A stretch of 64,000 bases of DNA, taken from NCBI GenBank assembly GCA_965263105.1, contig CBDHGL010000006.1:1-64000 (forward strand). Reading direction: 5' to 3'. The translations under genes were made by a program, and so were the position numbers. Source of the DNA: JBCCTX01 sp965263105. GTDB lineage: Bacteria > Bacteroidota > Bacteroidia > J057. Each line of letters starts with the position of its first letter. Positions within the stretch are counted from its first letter, which is position 1. Of this stretch, positions 19,935 to 29,500 are shown piece by piece. The notes beneath the pieces are model-generated. The model did no database searches and had not been told where the DNA came from. It saw nothing but the letters and a program-made list of their open reading frames with translations.

Positions 19935-20666
19935 TTAAGGGTCTATATGTTCCCTCATTATTCTAAAAATATCTAGAATTTCATCCAGGGATTTTTGAGG
20001 AAGATTTGTTTCTAATGATTGCTGAATTACCTTCTGGAATCCCTCAAAAAAAAGCACAAATAACTTTCTTCTACTCGGCCTGATTTTTTCGTGGATTTTA
20101 TAAAATGTTTCATCGTCGATGTCATCTCCGGTAAGAAGCCTGCTTTGAATAAAATCTAAGAATTCTTTAAAAATTTGAGAAAATTCCTCCTTTTCAGATT
20201 TAATTTTAGCAGACCTTCCCTCGCAAACGGTTTCAACAACGATATATTCGGGTGGTAACTGTCCTTTTTCATCATTTCCACGTAATTCTTCTAAGAGTTC
20301 CCCTGCACTTCTCCAATAATCTAATAGTTCTACAGCTTCTTTAACCTCTTGGATACCAGGAATCTCTTCAAGTTTCTCTATAGAATCAGTTGCTTCATTC
20401 ACCAAATATGATCGTTCCTCCAGTTTCTTTATTCTTGTGGCTATCAAGGCTATTCTTGAACGAATCTGATTTCGGAATCTATGTTTTTCCTTTTGATCAA
20501 TAGTATTGTGAATGAATTCTTTTTCAAGGCTTGAAATCTCCCCCTGAATCACAATAACATCTTTACTGAATTCTGAAAAAGAATTTGCTATCAACTCACA
20601 TGCATCTTCTAATCTGTCATTAGCTAATAATGCATTTACTTTCTGGGCGATTTCTTTCTTTTCCAT
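19935..20666 (-). CDS. Helical protein with EAD11-like N-terminal domain
   Basis: 243 residues, almost entirely helical, no signal peptide. Residues 1-80 (LLANDRLEDACELI...VIVIQGEISSLEKEF...RNQIRSRIALIATRI) match the usual pattern of effector-associated domain 11: a short helical pair, then a long helix with an N-R-x-x-I element. EADs act as adaptor modules that bring together sensors, NTPases and effectors in bacterial conflict and programmed-death systems. Residues 120-243 are helical and unassigned, so the effector or partner is not visible. Base composition is more AT-rich than its neighbours, which fits horizontal gain. The family call is by eye. Confidence 0.5.
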   Translation of the reverse strand: MEKKEIAQKVNALLANDRLEDACELIANSFSEFSKDVIVIQGEISSLEKEFIHNTIDQKEKHRFRNQIRSRIALIATRIKKLEERSYLVNEATDSIEKLEEIPGIQEVKEAVELLDYWRSAGELLEELRGNDEKGQLPPEYIVVETVCEGRSAKIKSEKEEFSQIFKEFLDFIQSRLLTGDDIDDETFYKIHEKIRPSRRKLFVLFFEGFQKVIQQSLETNLPQKSLDEILDIFRIMREHIDP

Positions 20667-20917
20667 CGGAAAGCCGAAAGGTACTTATTTGGTAAATGTC
20701 AATTTTTTAATTAAAGAAATTATTATTGTATAGTCAAATAAGAATTGTTCACTATTAAGTAAATCAAAGCTCTACTTTTCTATTTGTTTATAGTCTGTTT
20801 ACACTTATCCATCCCCCCTTTACAGATACTTCCTAGGTTCATACACTTATGAATCTCCCTAAAATATATATTTCTATCCATGTAATTTCATGGTCAGATA
20901 ATACAGATACCCGATTC

Positions 20918-22108
20918 ATGAAGAATTTTTTACTAATTGCTTTTACCTTTCTCCTCTTTCATTTCTCATTTCCCAACTCTATACTTGCCCAATGCGATAG
21001 TGCCTCCTTTACCATAGATGCTATTGCCCCTCTGGGAAATGACCAATACGAAATCCAATTAACATTTTGTGCCCCTGCAGGATTTAATGCAGTCTACTTT
21101 TACCAAAACACTGGGGCCTTTGCCTTTTTTCTTGACGGAGCTACCCTTCTGGGTTATCCAGATTCGATCAGTAGTACCGTAACAGGAGCTACTTATTACG
21201 GCTATTCCCTTTTTACAGATACAGTCTTATATTTTGAAAACCACTACCCTTCCTATTGGGGATACGCTGACCAATGGTGGGTGTGCAATGATGGTAACTG
21301 TGGTTCCCCCCAATCCTACTGTAAAAGCCTCTCTATTAAGACTCAAGGCATGCCTGAAGCTATTACCCTCAAAGGGATCAGTGGAGGAGGAAATCCAGCA
21401 GCTGGTTGCCCCATGACCGTTCGTTCAGATTGTTTCTATAATCCCCTTACCCTCCAAATTACAGGGAATAGCTCTGTAGCCCTTGGGACTGACCATACCT
21501 GTACGGAGCTAAACGCTAATATCACCAACGGCAGTGGGGATTATAGCTATCTCTGGTGTACCGGAGAAACAGGCTCTGCCATAAATCCTTGCCCCGAGGA
21601 ATCTCGAATCTATCATCTACAGGTAGCAGATAATCAGACTGGCTGTTCAGCTCAAACTACTTTGAATGTAGAAGTATCAGATGTTCGCTGTGGTTCTGAC
21701 TTAGGTAAGTTGAGGGTATGTTATAATAACCGTAGTTACTGCGTGAACCCGAGACGCGCTAATCGTCTGGTCAATAAAAAAGGAGCTACCCTAGGAGATT
21801 GTTCTTCTTCCAACCTTAGGCTAAATTCATCAAGCCCTCCTCCCCTACTCCCACTTTTTGAAGTGGAAACCTATCAATCAGGAGAGCACTTAACAATCGA
21901 TATTCTTAGTGATGAGAAAGCCCAGGTAGAAATGGTATTGACCAGCATGGATGGTAAACGCTTTGAAGCACCAAGACCTTTTTGGATCAAGGAGTTTCAG
22001 GAAAATGAGCTGAGATTGCCAATTTCCCAATTGCCTACTGGAGTTTACATTCTCAACATATATGCGCGTAACCAAAGGATACATACGGAGAAGCTACTGA
22101 TTAGATAA
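20918..22108 (+). CDS. Secreted T9SS-sorted protein of unknown function
   Basis: 396 residues from the ATG at 20918; this start gives the signal peptide MKNFLLIAFTFLLFHFSF, while the upstream in-frame ATG would add 23 hydrophilic residues. Cysteine-rich extracellular region with an Ig/PKD-like segment (about 205-260; GSGDYSYLWCTGETGSAINPC). A short Cys element follows (LRVCYNNRSYCVN...ATLGDC) like those found in other Bacteroidota surface proteins. The C-terminal 75 residues form a T9SS sorting domain (SMDGKRF...LPTGVYILNIYA). No catalytic motif was seen. Confidence 0.75.
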   Translation: MKNFLLIAFTFLLFHFSFPNSILAQCDSASFTIDAIAPLGNDQYEIQLTFCAPAGFNAVYFYQNTGAFAFFLDGATLLGYPDSISSTVTGATYYGYSLFTDTVLYFENHYPSYWGYADQWWVCNDGNCGSPQSYCKSLSIKTQGMPEAITLKGISGGGNPAAGCPMTVRSDCFYNPLTLQITGNSSVALGTDHTCTELNANITNGSGDYSYLWCTGETGSAINPCPEESRIYHLQVADNQTGCSAQTTLNVEVSDVRCGSDLGKLRVCYNNRSYCVNPRRANRLVNKKGATLGDCSSSNLRLNSSSPPPLLPLFEVETYQSGEHLTIDILSDEKAQVEMVLTSMDGKRFEAPRPFWIKEFQENELRLPISQLPTGVYILNIYARNQRIHTEKLLIR

Positions 22109-22147
22109 TTGCTAGTTCCCACTCATGACCTACATCAGTGGTAGCCC

Positions 22148-22180
22148 GGGAGTCTGTACCAGCAGACTCCCCTTTTTTTT
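22148..22180 (+). terminator. Intrinsic terminator
   Basis: Perfect stem GGGAGTCTG / CAGACTCCC with a 6-nt loop and eight T. It ends the T9SS gene at 22108. It lies within the longest possible reading frame of the next gene, so that gene should start downstream, at 22218. Confidence 0.92.
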
Positions 22181-22217
22181 GTTGAAAAAGGCTGATGAAA
22201 TCCGTAGTTTACTCTTA

Positions 22218-25082
22218 ATGAAAATACTACTTGCTACTTGGTTTTGGGAATTCCTGGGACGTCTGCACCCTATGATTGTCCATTTTCCCATTGGGATTCT
22301 TGTAGTCGCGTGGGGTTTAGAATTATTTAACCTTCGCAGAAAAGGATCCACAGGGTCTCCTGGAAAAATTTGGATAAGCATCGGGGCGCTGTCAGCCCTT
22401 CTTTCAGCGATCTTGGGGACCCTACTTTATCTATATGGTTCTTATTCGGGAAAAACCATTGAACAACATTTATGGGGTGGGTGGATAACGGCTGGCTTAG
22501 CCCTTTTCGCTGCCTTTTCCTATTCTAGGCACTGGCGGGTTCACCGGAATGTTTCTTTGCTTCTTCTGAGTTTGTGTGTTATCAGCCTTAGCCTTACGGG
22601 CCATTGGGGGGCTAGTATTACTCATGGAGCGAATTATTTGACAGAAGTATTACCTAGTGCATCTGAGGGCGAAACACCGGCCTCAGCGGAACAATTGGCT
22701 CTTTTCACTGCCTTTTCTCAACAGGATTCCTTTCCAGCAGATCAATTGGACCAACTCAATCTTGAGGTTCGAGCCATATTTGCTCATAATTGTTATCAAT
22801 GTCACAGTACCGAAAAGCAAAAAGGAGGATTGGTGCTGGATCAGCGAGAAGGGCTGTTTTCTGGTGGAGACTCTGGTCCTATCTTAATTCCTGGAAAGGC
22901 CAAGCAAAGTGAAATCATACGGAGGCTTCACCTCCCGAGAAATAACGATGAGTCCATGCCACCTAAAGGGAAGGTTCTAGCAGCCCATGAAATAGATCTT
23001 ATCGCGCTTTGGATAGACCAGGGAGCCCACTGGGCTGATGCGGCATTAAAAGTTTTTCCCGAAGCGGAAATGGCCCTTGTTGAACCTCCCCTTCCTGTGG
23101 GATCTCCTCAGATTGATCACCCTATAGACAAATTCGTAGATCGATATTTTCAGTTAAAAGAAATCACCTGGCCAGAGCAAGTAGATGATAGAAAACTAAT
23201 AAGAAGGATTTATCTGGATGTGATAGGACTATTACCTGAACCCAATGCCGTAGAAATCTTTGTAAAAAGCAAAGATCCTCTAAAGAGAGAGCAGTTAGTT
23301 GACTCTTTATTGGCTCAATCTGATGCCTATGCCCAACATGCCCTTACTTTTTGGAATGACCTGCTTCGAAACGATTATTCTGGAACGGGCTATATCACCG
23401 GCGGCCGAAAACAAATTTCCTCTTGGCTTTACAGCTCCCTTCTCAACAATAAACCCTATAACCTCATGCTTCAGGAGTTGGTAAATCCCGACTCAAAGTC
23501 AGAAGGATTCATCAAGGGTATCCAATGGCGTGGAGTTGTTAATTCCAGTCAAACTACCTCTATGCAAGCTGCTCAAAACATCTCCCAGTCCCTGTTAGGC
23601 TTAAATATGAAATGCGCCTCTTGCCACAATAGCTTTGTCAATAATCTCAGTCTGGACCAAAGCTATGCCTTTGCCAATGTATTTTCGGACACTACTCTAG
23701 AAATCTTTCGCTGCGATAAGCCCACCGGTCGAATGGCTAAGAGTGGGTTTATTTATCCAGAATTGGGGGAGATAACTGGAGAAGACAAAGCCTCTCGACT
23801 GGAAGAATTGGCCTCTTTGATGAGCAGTCCTAAAAATGGGCGAGTCTACCGAACCATCGTCAATCGATACTGGAACCTCCTCCTAGGAAGGGGCATTGTG
23901 GCCCCTGTTGATGATATGGATAAAAAGCCCTGGGATCAGGATCTGTTGGATTGGCTTACAGCTGATTTTATCGAATCAGGCTACGATATTCACCATTTAA
24001 TGAGGAGGATTCTTAGCTCAAAAACCTATGCGTTGAAGAGTTATGCTTATCCTTCCCCAAGCTATCTAATGTCCGAATCCTTCGAATTTAGGGGGCCTAC
24101 CCTACGCAGACTTACTGCCGAGCAATTCTCAGATGCTGTAAGCCAAGTTGTCTATCCTATTTATACCACTGTTGCCTTTGATCCCTCTGCCTATCCCTCA
24201 AATGCTGAATGGATTTGGCATCCCGAAATAGAGGTAGATAGACATGTACTACCCAAACCTGGGCTCCGTTTCTTTAGAAAATCTTTTTCGCTTCCCCAGG
24301 AGGAGCAATTGGTCTCAGCCCAATTACTTCTTTCTGTCGACGACCATTTTACCTGCTTCCTCAACGGACAAAAAATCGCTTTTGGAGATAATTGGAAAGA
24401 AGTCCATTCCCTTGATTTAATTGAATCTCTCCAACCAGGCCCAAATATTCTGGCAATCGAAGGAAAGAATGAGGGACTCATTCCCAATCCTGCAGGAATC
24501 CTACTCAGTCTGGAATTAATTTTTGAAAGTGGGAGAAAAGAGTTCATCCTATCCGATAGAACCTGGAAAAGTACCGATTCAATTTCTTCCTCTGAATGGA
24601 CACATATAGACTTTTCAGCACAGGAATGGGTAGAAGTAAGGAGGTATGGCAGATTTAAGAAGAGCTTTTGGGGGCAACCTTTGGCTTTCCGTCATGAGTC
24701 TAAAAATCATACGGTTCCTGAATATGCGCGAGCTTCTTTGGTGCAACTAGATCCTTTTCAAAAAGCACTTGGTCGCCCTACTCGAGAGAATGTGACTACG
24801 AATCGATCTGGCGAGGCCAGTCTTTTGCAAACGCTGACCTTGAGCAATGACGATGAATTTCATGAGGTGATTGCACTAGGGGCTAATAAATGGAGAAAAA
24901 CTTATCAGAATGACCCTCATCAGTTGATCGATCTCCTCTACTTAAAAGCGCTAGGAAGGCTTCCTAGCAAAACAGAAAAAAGTCTCCTTATCGACCGCTT
25001 CCAAGAAGATTCTGGTGAGGCGACTTTTGAAGACCTACTTTGGACCCTCATTTTACTCCCCGAATTTCAATACATTCAATAA
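22218..25082 (+). CDS. Membrane cytochrome c / DUF1549 / DUF1553 protein
   Basis: 954 residues from the ATG at 22218, beyond the terminator. The N-terminus has a DUF2231-like membrane unit (LHPMIVHFPIGILVVAWG and three further helices, to about 130). A planctomycete-type cytochrome c domain follows, with CYQCH (C192-H196). DUF1549 comes next (about 310-520, including CASCHNS), then DUF1553 (from about 535), interrupted by a galactose-binding-like insert (about 650-810; VDDHFTCFLNGQ). Such proteins occur with DUF1501 partners, as here: the next gene starts 2 nt after the stop. They are suspected to act in polysaccharide or sulfated-glycan breakdown, but the reaction is unproven. Confidence 0.88.
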   Translation: MKILLATWFWEFLGRLHPMIVHFPIGILVVAWGLELFNLRRKGSTGSPGKIWISIGALSALLSAILGTLLYLYGSYSGKTIEQHLWGGWITAGLALFAAFSYSRHWRVHRNVSLLLLSLCVISLSLTGHWGASITHGANYLTEVLPSASEGETPASAEQLALFTAFSQQDSFPADQLDQLNLEVRAIFAHNCYQCHSTEKQKGGLVLDQREGLFSGGDSGPILIPGKAKQSEIIRRLHLPRNNDESMPPKGKVLAAHEIDLIALWIDQGAHWADAALKVFPEAEMALVEPPLPVGSPQIDHPIDKFVDRYFQLKEITWPEQVDDRKLIRRIYLDVIGLLPEPNAVEIFVKSKDPLKREQLVDSLLAQSDAYAQHALTFWNDLLRNDYSGTGYITGGRKQISSWLYSSLLNNKPYNLMLQELVNPDSKSEGFIKGIQWRGVVNSSQTTSMQAAQNISQSLLGLNMKCASCHNSFVNNLSLDQSYAFANVFSDTTLEIFRCDKPTGRMAKSGFIYPELGEITGEDKASRLEELASLMSSPKNGRVYRTIVNRYWNLLLGRGIVAPVDDMDKKPWDQDLLDWLTADFIESGYDIHHLMRRILSSKTYALKSYAYPSPSYLMSESFEFRGPTLRRLTAEQFSDAVSQVVYPIYTTVAFDPSAYPSNAEWIWHPEIEVDRHVLPKPGLRFFRKSFSLPQEEQLVSAQLLLSVDDHFTCFLNGQKIAFGDNWKEVHSLDLIESLQPGPNILAIEGKNEGLIPNPAGILLSLELIFESGRKEFILSDRTWKSTDSISSSEWTHIDFSAQEWVEVRRYGRFKKSFWGQPLAFRHESKNHTVPEYARASLVQLDPFQKALGRPTRENVTTNRSGEASLLQTLTLSNDDEFHEVIALGANKWRKTYQNDPHQLIDLLYLKALGRLPSKTEKSLLIDRFQEDSGEATFEDLLWTLILLPEFQYIQ

Positions 25083-25084
25083 GC

Positions 25085-26497
25085 ATGGATAGAAGAGTCT
25101 TTCTACAAAAAATGCAAGAGGCAAGCCTGGCCGCCATGGCAGTCAGCCTCCCTACTGCCAGCTTTCTTTCTTGTCAAAAGTCATTGGCCCGTCAAAGTTC
25201 AGCAGATGCCGTTATTCTTCTTTGGATGGCGGGAGGAATGTGTCATACGGAAACCTTTGACCCCAAAGCCTTTATCCCTTATGAAAAGGGAATAGAGAGT
25301 AAACGGGTATACAGCACCTTTCCCAAAGTCCCCAGTGCACTAGATGGGGTCTTTGTATCTGAAGGCCTGGAACAAATCGGGTCCGTTCTGGATAGGGGAA
25401 CCCTCATTCGCTCCTATCGCGCTGCTGACCTAGGACATATCTTGCATACCAGGCATCAGTATCACTGGCATACCTGCTATGAGCCACCACAATCCGTTCA
25501 GGTCCCCCATATCGGTTCCTGGATAGCCCGGGAGCTAGGCCCTGTTAATCCTGTTATTCCTCCCTTTATTGACATAGGCCAACGGTTCACTGTAGGAGAA
25601 GGGGAAGAGTTAAAAGCCTTTCATTCAGCCGGTTTTTTAGGGACAGAGTTTGGTCCATTTTTTATTCCGGACCCCAGCAAAGGCCTGGAAAGTGTGCAGC
25701 CACCTGGTGGCATGTCTCTTAAAAGATTTGAGAGGCGGTATAAATTGTATCGTGACATGGTCAAAGAGGGACCAATGAGTAAGCATGGAAGTTCTTATCA
25801 ACAGGAATCCCTCCTCCAATCCATGGAACGAGCATATCGCTTATTAAAATCTCCAGAGATAAATGCCTTCACCTTAGAGGAAGAGCCACAGGAAATTTAT
25901 GACCAATACAATACGGGGAGGTTTGGATTGGGTTGCCTATTGGCTAGAAGGCTTGTGGAGAACGGGGCCAGATTCATTAGTGTAACGACAGAATATGAAC
26001 CTTTCCTGGGATGGGATACACATGAGAATGGACATACCAGGTTAAGGTCTATGAAAAAATATATTGACGGCCCGGTAGCCCAATTAATAAAAGACCTAGA
26101 AGAAAGAGGGCTACTGGATAGAACCTTGGTGGTATTGGCAACAGAGTTCAGCAGGGATATGCTTTTGGAGGGCCGGCCCGGGGCACAAGTCAAAGATCAA
26201 GTACCTGTTCCCGACAAGATCGAGGATATGAAAAACTATGGGATGCATCGGCATTTTACAGATGGTTGTTCAGCCATCATGTGGGGGGGAGGAATCAAAA
26301 AAGGAGCTGTATTTGGAGAAACAGCTGAAGAGCGGCCTTTTAAAGCTATTACCGAGCCCATATATATCGAGAATATCCATCAGACAATTTACCATTGTCT
26401 GGGAATTCCCCCTGAAACCCACTATGAAGTAGAGGGGAGGCCCTTTTATACCACTCCCGAAGGAATGGGAGAAATTATTCCAGATCTTCTGGCATAG
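25085..26497 (+). CDS. DUF1501 family protein with Tat-like signal
   Basis: 470 residues from the ATG at 25085. The N-terminus MDRRVFLQKMQEASLAAMAV has a twin-arginine-like motif (RRVFL) followed by a weakly hydrophobic segment. The alkaline-phosphatase-like DUF1501 fold is indicated by ILLWMAGGMCHTETFDPK, WDTHENG and VLATEFSRD, which place likely metal-binding Asp and His residues. It is coupled to the DUF1553 gene (2-nt spacing), a pairing best known in Planctomycetes and some Bacteroidota. Substrate unknown. A bidirectional terminator follows. Confidence 0.9.
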   Translation: MDRRVFLQKMQEASLAAMAVSLPTASFLSCQKSLARQSSADAVILLWMAGGMCHTETFDPKAFIPYEKGIESKRVYSTFPKVPSALDGVFVSEGLEQIGSVLDRGTLIRSYRAADLGHILHTRHQYHWHTCYEPPQSVQVPHIGSWIARELGPVNPVIPPFIDIGQRFTVGEGEELKAFHSAGFLGTEFGPFFIPDPSKGLESVQPPGGMSLKRFERRYKLYRDMVKEGPMSKHGSSYQQESLLQSMERAYRLLKSPEINAFTLEEEPQEIYDQYNTGRFGLGCLLARRLVENGARFISVTTEYEPFLGWDTHENGHTRLRSMKKYIDGPVAQLIKDLEERGLLDRTLVVLATEFSRDMLLEGRPGAQVKDQVPVPDKIEDMKNYGMHRHFTDGCSAIMWGGGIKKGAVFGETAEERPFKAITEPIYIENIHQTIYHCLGIPPETHYEVEGRPFYTTPEGMGEIIPDLLA

Positions 26498-26525
26498 AAA
26501 CGGATCAAATTTCATTCACAAAAAA

Positions 26526-26557
26526 AGTCACCCCCACAAGTGAGGATGACTTTTTTT
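26526..26557. terminator. Bidirectional terminator between convergent genes
   Basis: Stem AGTCACCCCCAC / GTGAGGATGACT (two mismatches), with A6 on one side and T7 on the other. It separates the DUF1501 gene from the giant lectin gene read in the opposite direction. Confidence 0.75.
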
Positions 26558-26574
26558 GTATGCTATGCTAAAGC

Positions 26575-29500
26575 TTAGTGTAAGAGAAGCTGTCTCTTCT
26601 TAGCCCAGTCAGCGCCCTTAGCTCTGAGAATATACATGCCTTTTGCCAAGTGGCTCAAGTCTACTTCTTCTGCCTTGAAGCCAACGAAATACCACACTCG
26701 TTGTCCATGAAGGTTATACAAGCTATATTCTACCATTTCTTCTGGGTCAATTTGCTTGATAAGGAAGTTTATTTGACCAAAGCTAGGGTTAGGAAACACT
26801 TCCAATTCCAATGAGATATCTTCCACAAATTCATCTGAATCTACTTGAGTAAACCTATTGGACTCGGTAGCAGTTCCCGCTTGACAACCCATTACCTCTA
26901 CCTCTGCCATGTGGAGTTGAACCTGCCTACTTTGCTGGATTCTGACATATCTGCCTGTAGTATTGATCACAATATTTTCTATTGAATCCGCTCTTCCACT
27001 GAAGCTATAAGAGTTTATTGATGGGTCATTTAACAAATCTTCCAGGCTGGCATTTGGATCAAAAGCAAGCTCTGAAATCAGTATGTAAAAGTCTCTTAGC
27101 CTTCCCGTACAGCAGTCTGAACGATTGAAAATATTTACCTGCTCAATATTACGAACAGCGCCTAAGGTTTACCTGCCACCAGGGTTGAAACTCTACGGTG
27201 GTATGTTGTAAGTCTGCACTCCAGGGAGAGCCCCCAGTTCTGTTACCATCATTGGCCAGACTTGCTACTCCATTTCCATATGTTGAAGATTGCTCAGCTA
27301 CTTTGTTTAATGCGAGGTTCTCCAGAGAATCACAACCTACAGGCTGTACCTCAATGGTAGAAACAGCTGAAGCACTACAACCAGCAGAATCCGTGTAGGT
27401 ATAGGTTACTTCATAATTCCCTGGTCCTGCACTAGGATCAAATAGACCATTTGACGCAACCGCTCCACTCCAAATTCCGCCAATAGGATTAGCAGTTAGT
27501 TGCTGTAAGCCCGCATCTTCCGAGAAGGGCCCTGCAGGGTCTATGTTTACAATAGGATCTATACAGCCTCCCCCTTCAGGGCAGCCCATTATCTCGACTT
27601 CAGCCATGTGGAGCGTATTGTTAGCGGAAAGTTGAACCCTTAGGTAGCGACCTGATAATCCGTCCAGGGAAATACTTTCTACAAGCCCAGCAGCTCCTGA
27701 AAAGAATACATGATTCACCGAAGTACTGGCAATCAACTCATCGAGGCTACTTGTACCACTAAAAGGCGAGTCAGACACAAAAACATAGAAGTTTTTGAGA
27801 CGGCCATTACAGCAGTCCGTACGGTTGTATAGAACCATTTCACTCAGAACACTTTGTAGACCTAAATCAATTTGCCACCAGGGTTGAAGTTCCTTAGTGG
27901 TGTGTTGAAGGTCTGGAGTCCACGCTGAAGAACCAATGGTATTTCCATCTATAGCAAGTCCTGCAACTCCATTTCCATAGGTACTAGATTGTTCAGCAGT
28001 CCCATTGAGTGCTAGGTTCACGGGAGTGGAGCAGACTGCGCCTGAAGGCAAAACTTCAAGCATTAGGGTATCAGCTCCTACACATCCGGCAAAGACTTCA
28101 TACGTGTAGATTACCTCATAGGTACCGACTCCTAGAGAAGGATTGAATTCTCCTGAAGCGCTTACCGCCCCATTCCAAACACCCCCTGCAGGGCTTGCAG
28201 TCAATTGCTGGAGACCAGTCCCTTCTTCGAAAGGTCCTACAGGATCAATGGAAACGGTGGGTATTACACAAATCTGTTCGAGATTACACCCAATCACCTC
28301 TGCTTCGGCAAAGTGAAGGGTATTTTCATCCGACAATTGGATACGTACATATCTACCCTGTACATTTACGGGAATGCGGGCTATGGAATCGGCTTTTCCT
28401 GAGAAGAAAGTATTGCTGACCCCAGATTGAAGGAGTAAGTCGTCTAAAGAACCATCCATAGGAGCGTCGGAAACCAAGACATAAAAGTTTTTCAGCCTTC
28501 CCCAGCTTCCATTTGAGCGATTAAATATCACCAACGTATCTACAGAACTAGTACCCCCAAGGTCTACTTCCCACCAGGGTTGGAATTCTCTGGTAGTATG
28601 TGCCAAATCAGCACTCCAGGGAGAAGACCCAACCCTATTCCCATCAACCCCTAATCCTGCCACACTGTTGCCATATTGACTTGACATACGAGCAGAACGG
28701 TTTAAGGAAATGTTCGTAGGATTTGCGCAGCTTGAAACAACCGGTAAGACGCCTATGCTCACCGTGTCTGATTTTACACAGCCATTCCCAAAGTCATAGG
28801 TGTAAATTACTTCATAGGTCCCTTGCCCGATGCTTGGGTCAAAGTTGCCATTAGAATCGGCTGAACCTGACCATACTCCTCCAAGAGGGGAAGCCGTTAA
28901 GGTTTGAATCCCGGCATCTTCAACAAAAGGGCCTGCAGGATCTATCAGAACCTCCGCAGTATTATCACAAGGATCCACAACAGGATCAACTACGACCTCT
29001 ATCGTATCAGCTTTGATACAGCCATTACCGAAGTCCTTAGTGTAGATTAGGCTGTAAGTTCCTTCTCCCTGACTGGGATCAAAGGTCCCATCGGAATTAG
29101 CCGAACCTGACCATATTCCGCCTGCAGGGCTTGCTAACAATTGTTGTATCCCTTGGTCAGTTGTGAAAGGTCCAGCAGGAGAAATAAACACCGTATCTGT
29201 TCCCGCACAGGGATCTACAATTGGAGTAACTACGATATCAATGGTATCTGCTTTGATACAGCCATTGCCAAAGTCATAGGTGTAGACCACTTCATAAGTG
29301 CCTTGACCGATACTTGGATCAAAGTTGCCATTGGAATCGGCTGAGCCAGACCATACCCCACCCAGCGGACTTGCACTTAAGGCCTGAATTCCTGCATCTT
29401 CCAAGAAAGGTCCAGCGGGATCAAGCACCACATCAGCGGTGGTATCACAGGGATCTATGACGGGATTGACTACTATATCTATGGTATCTGCTTTGATACA

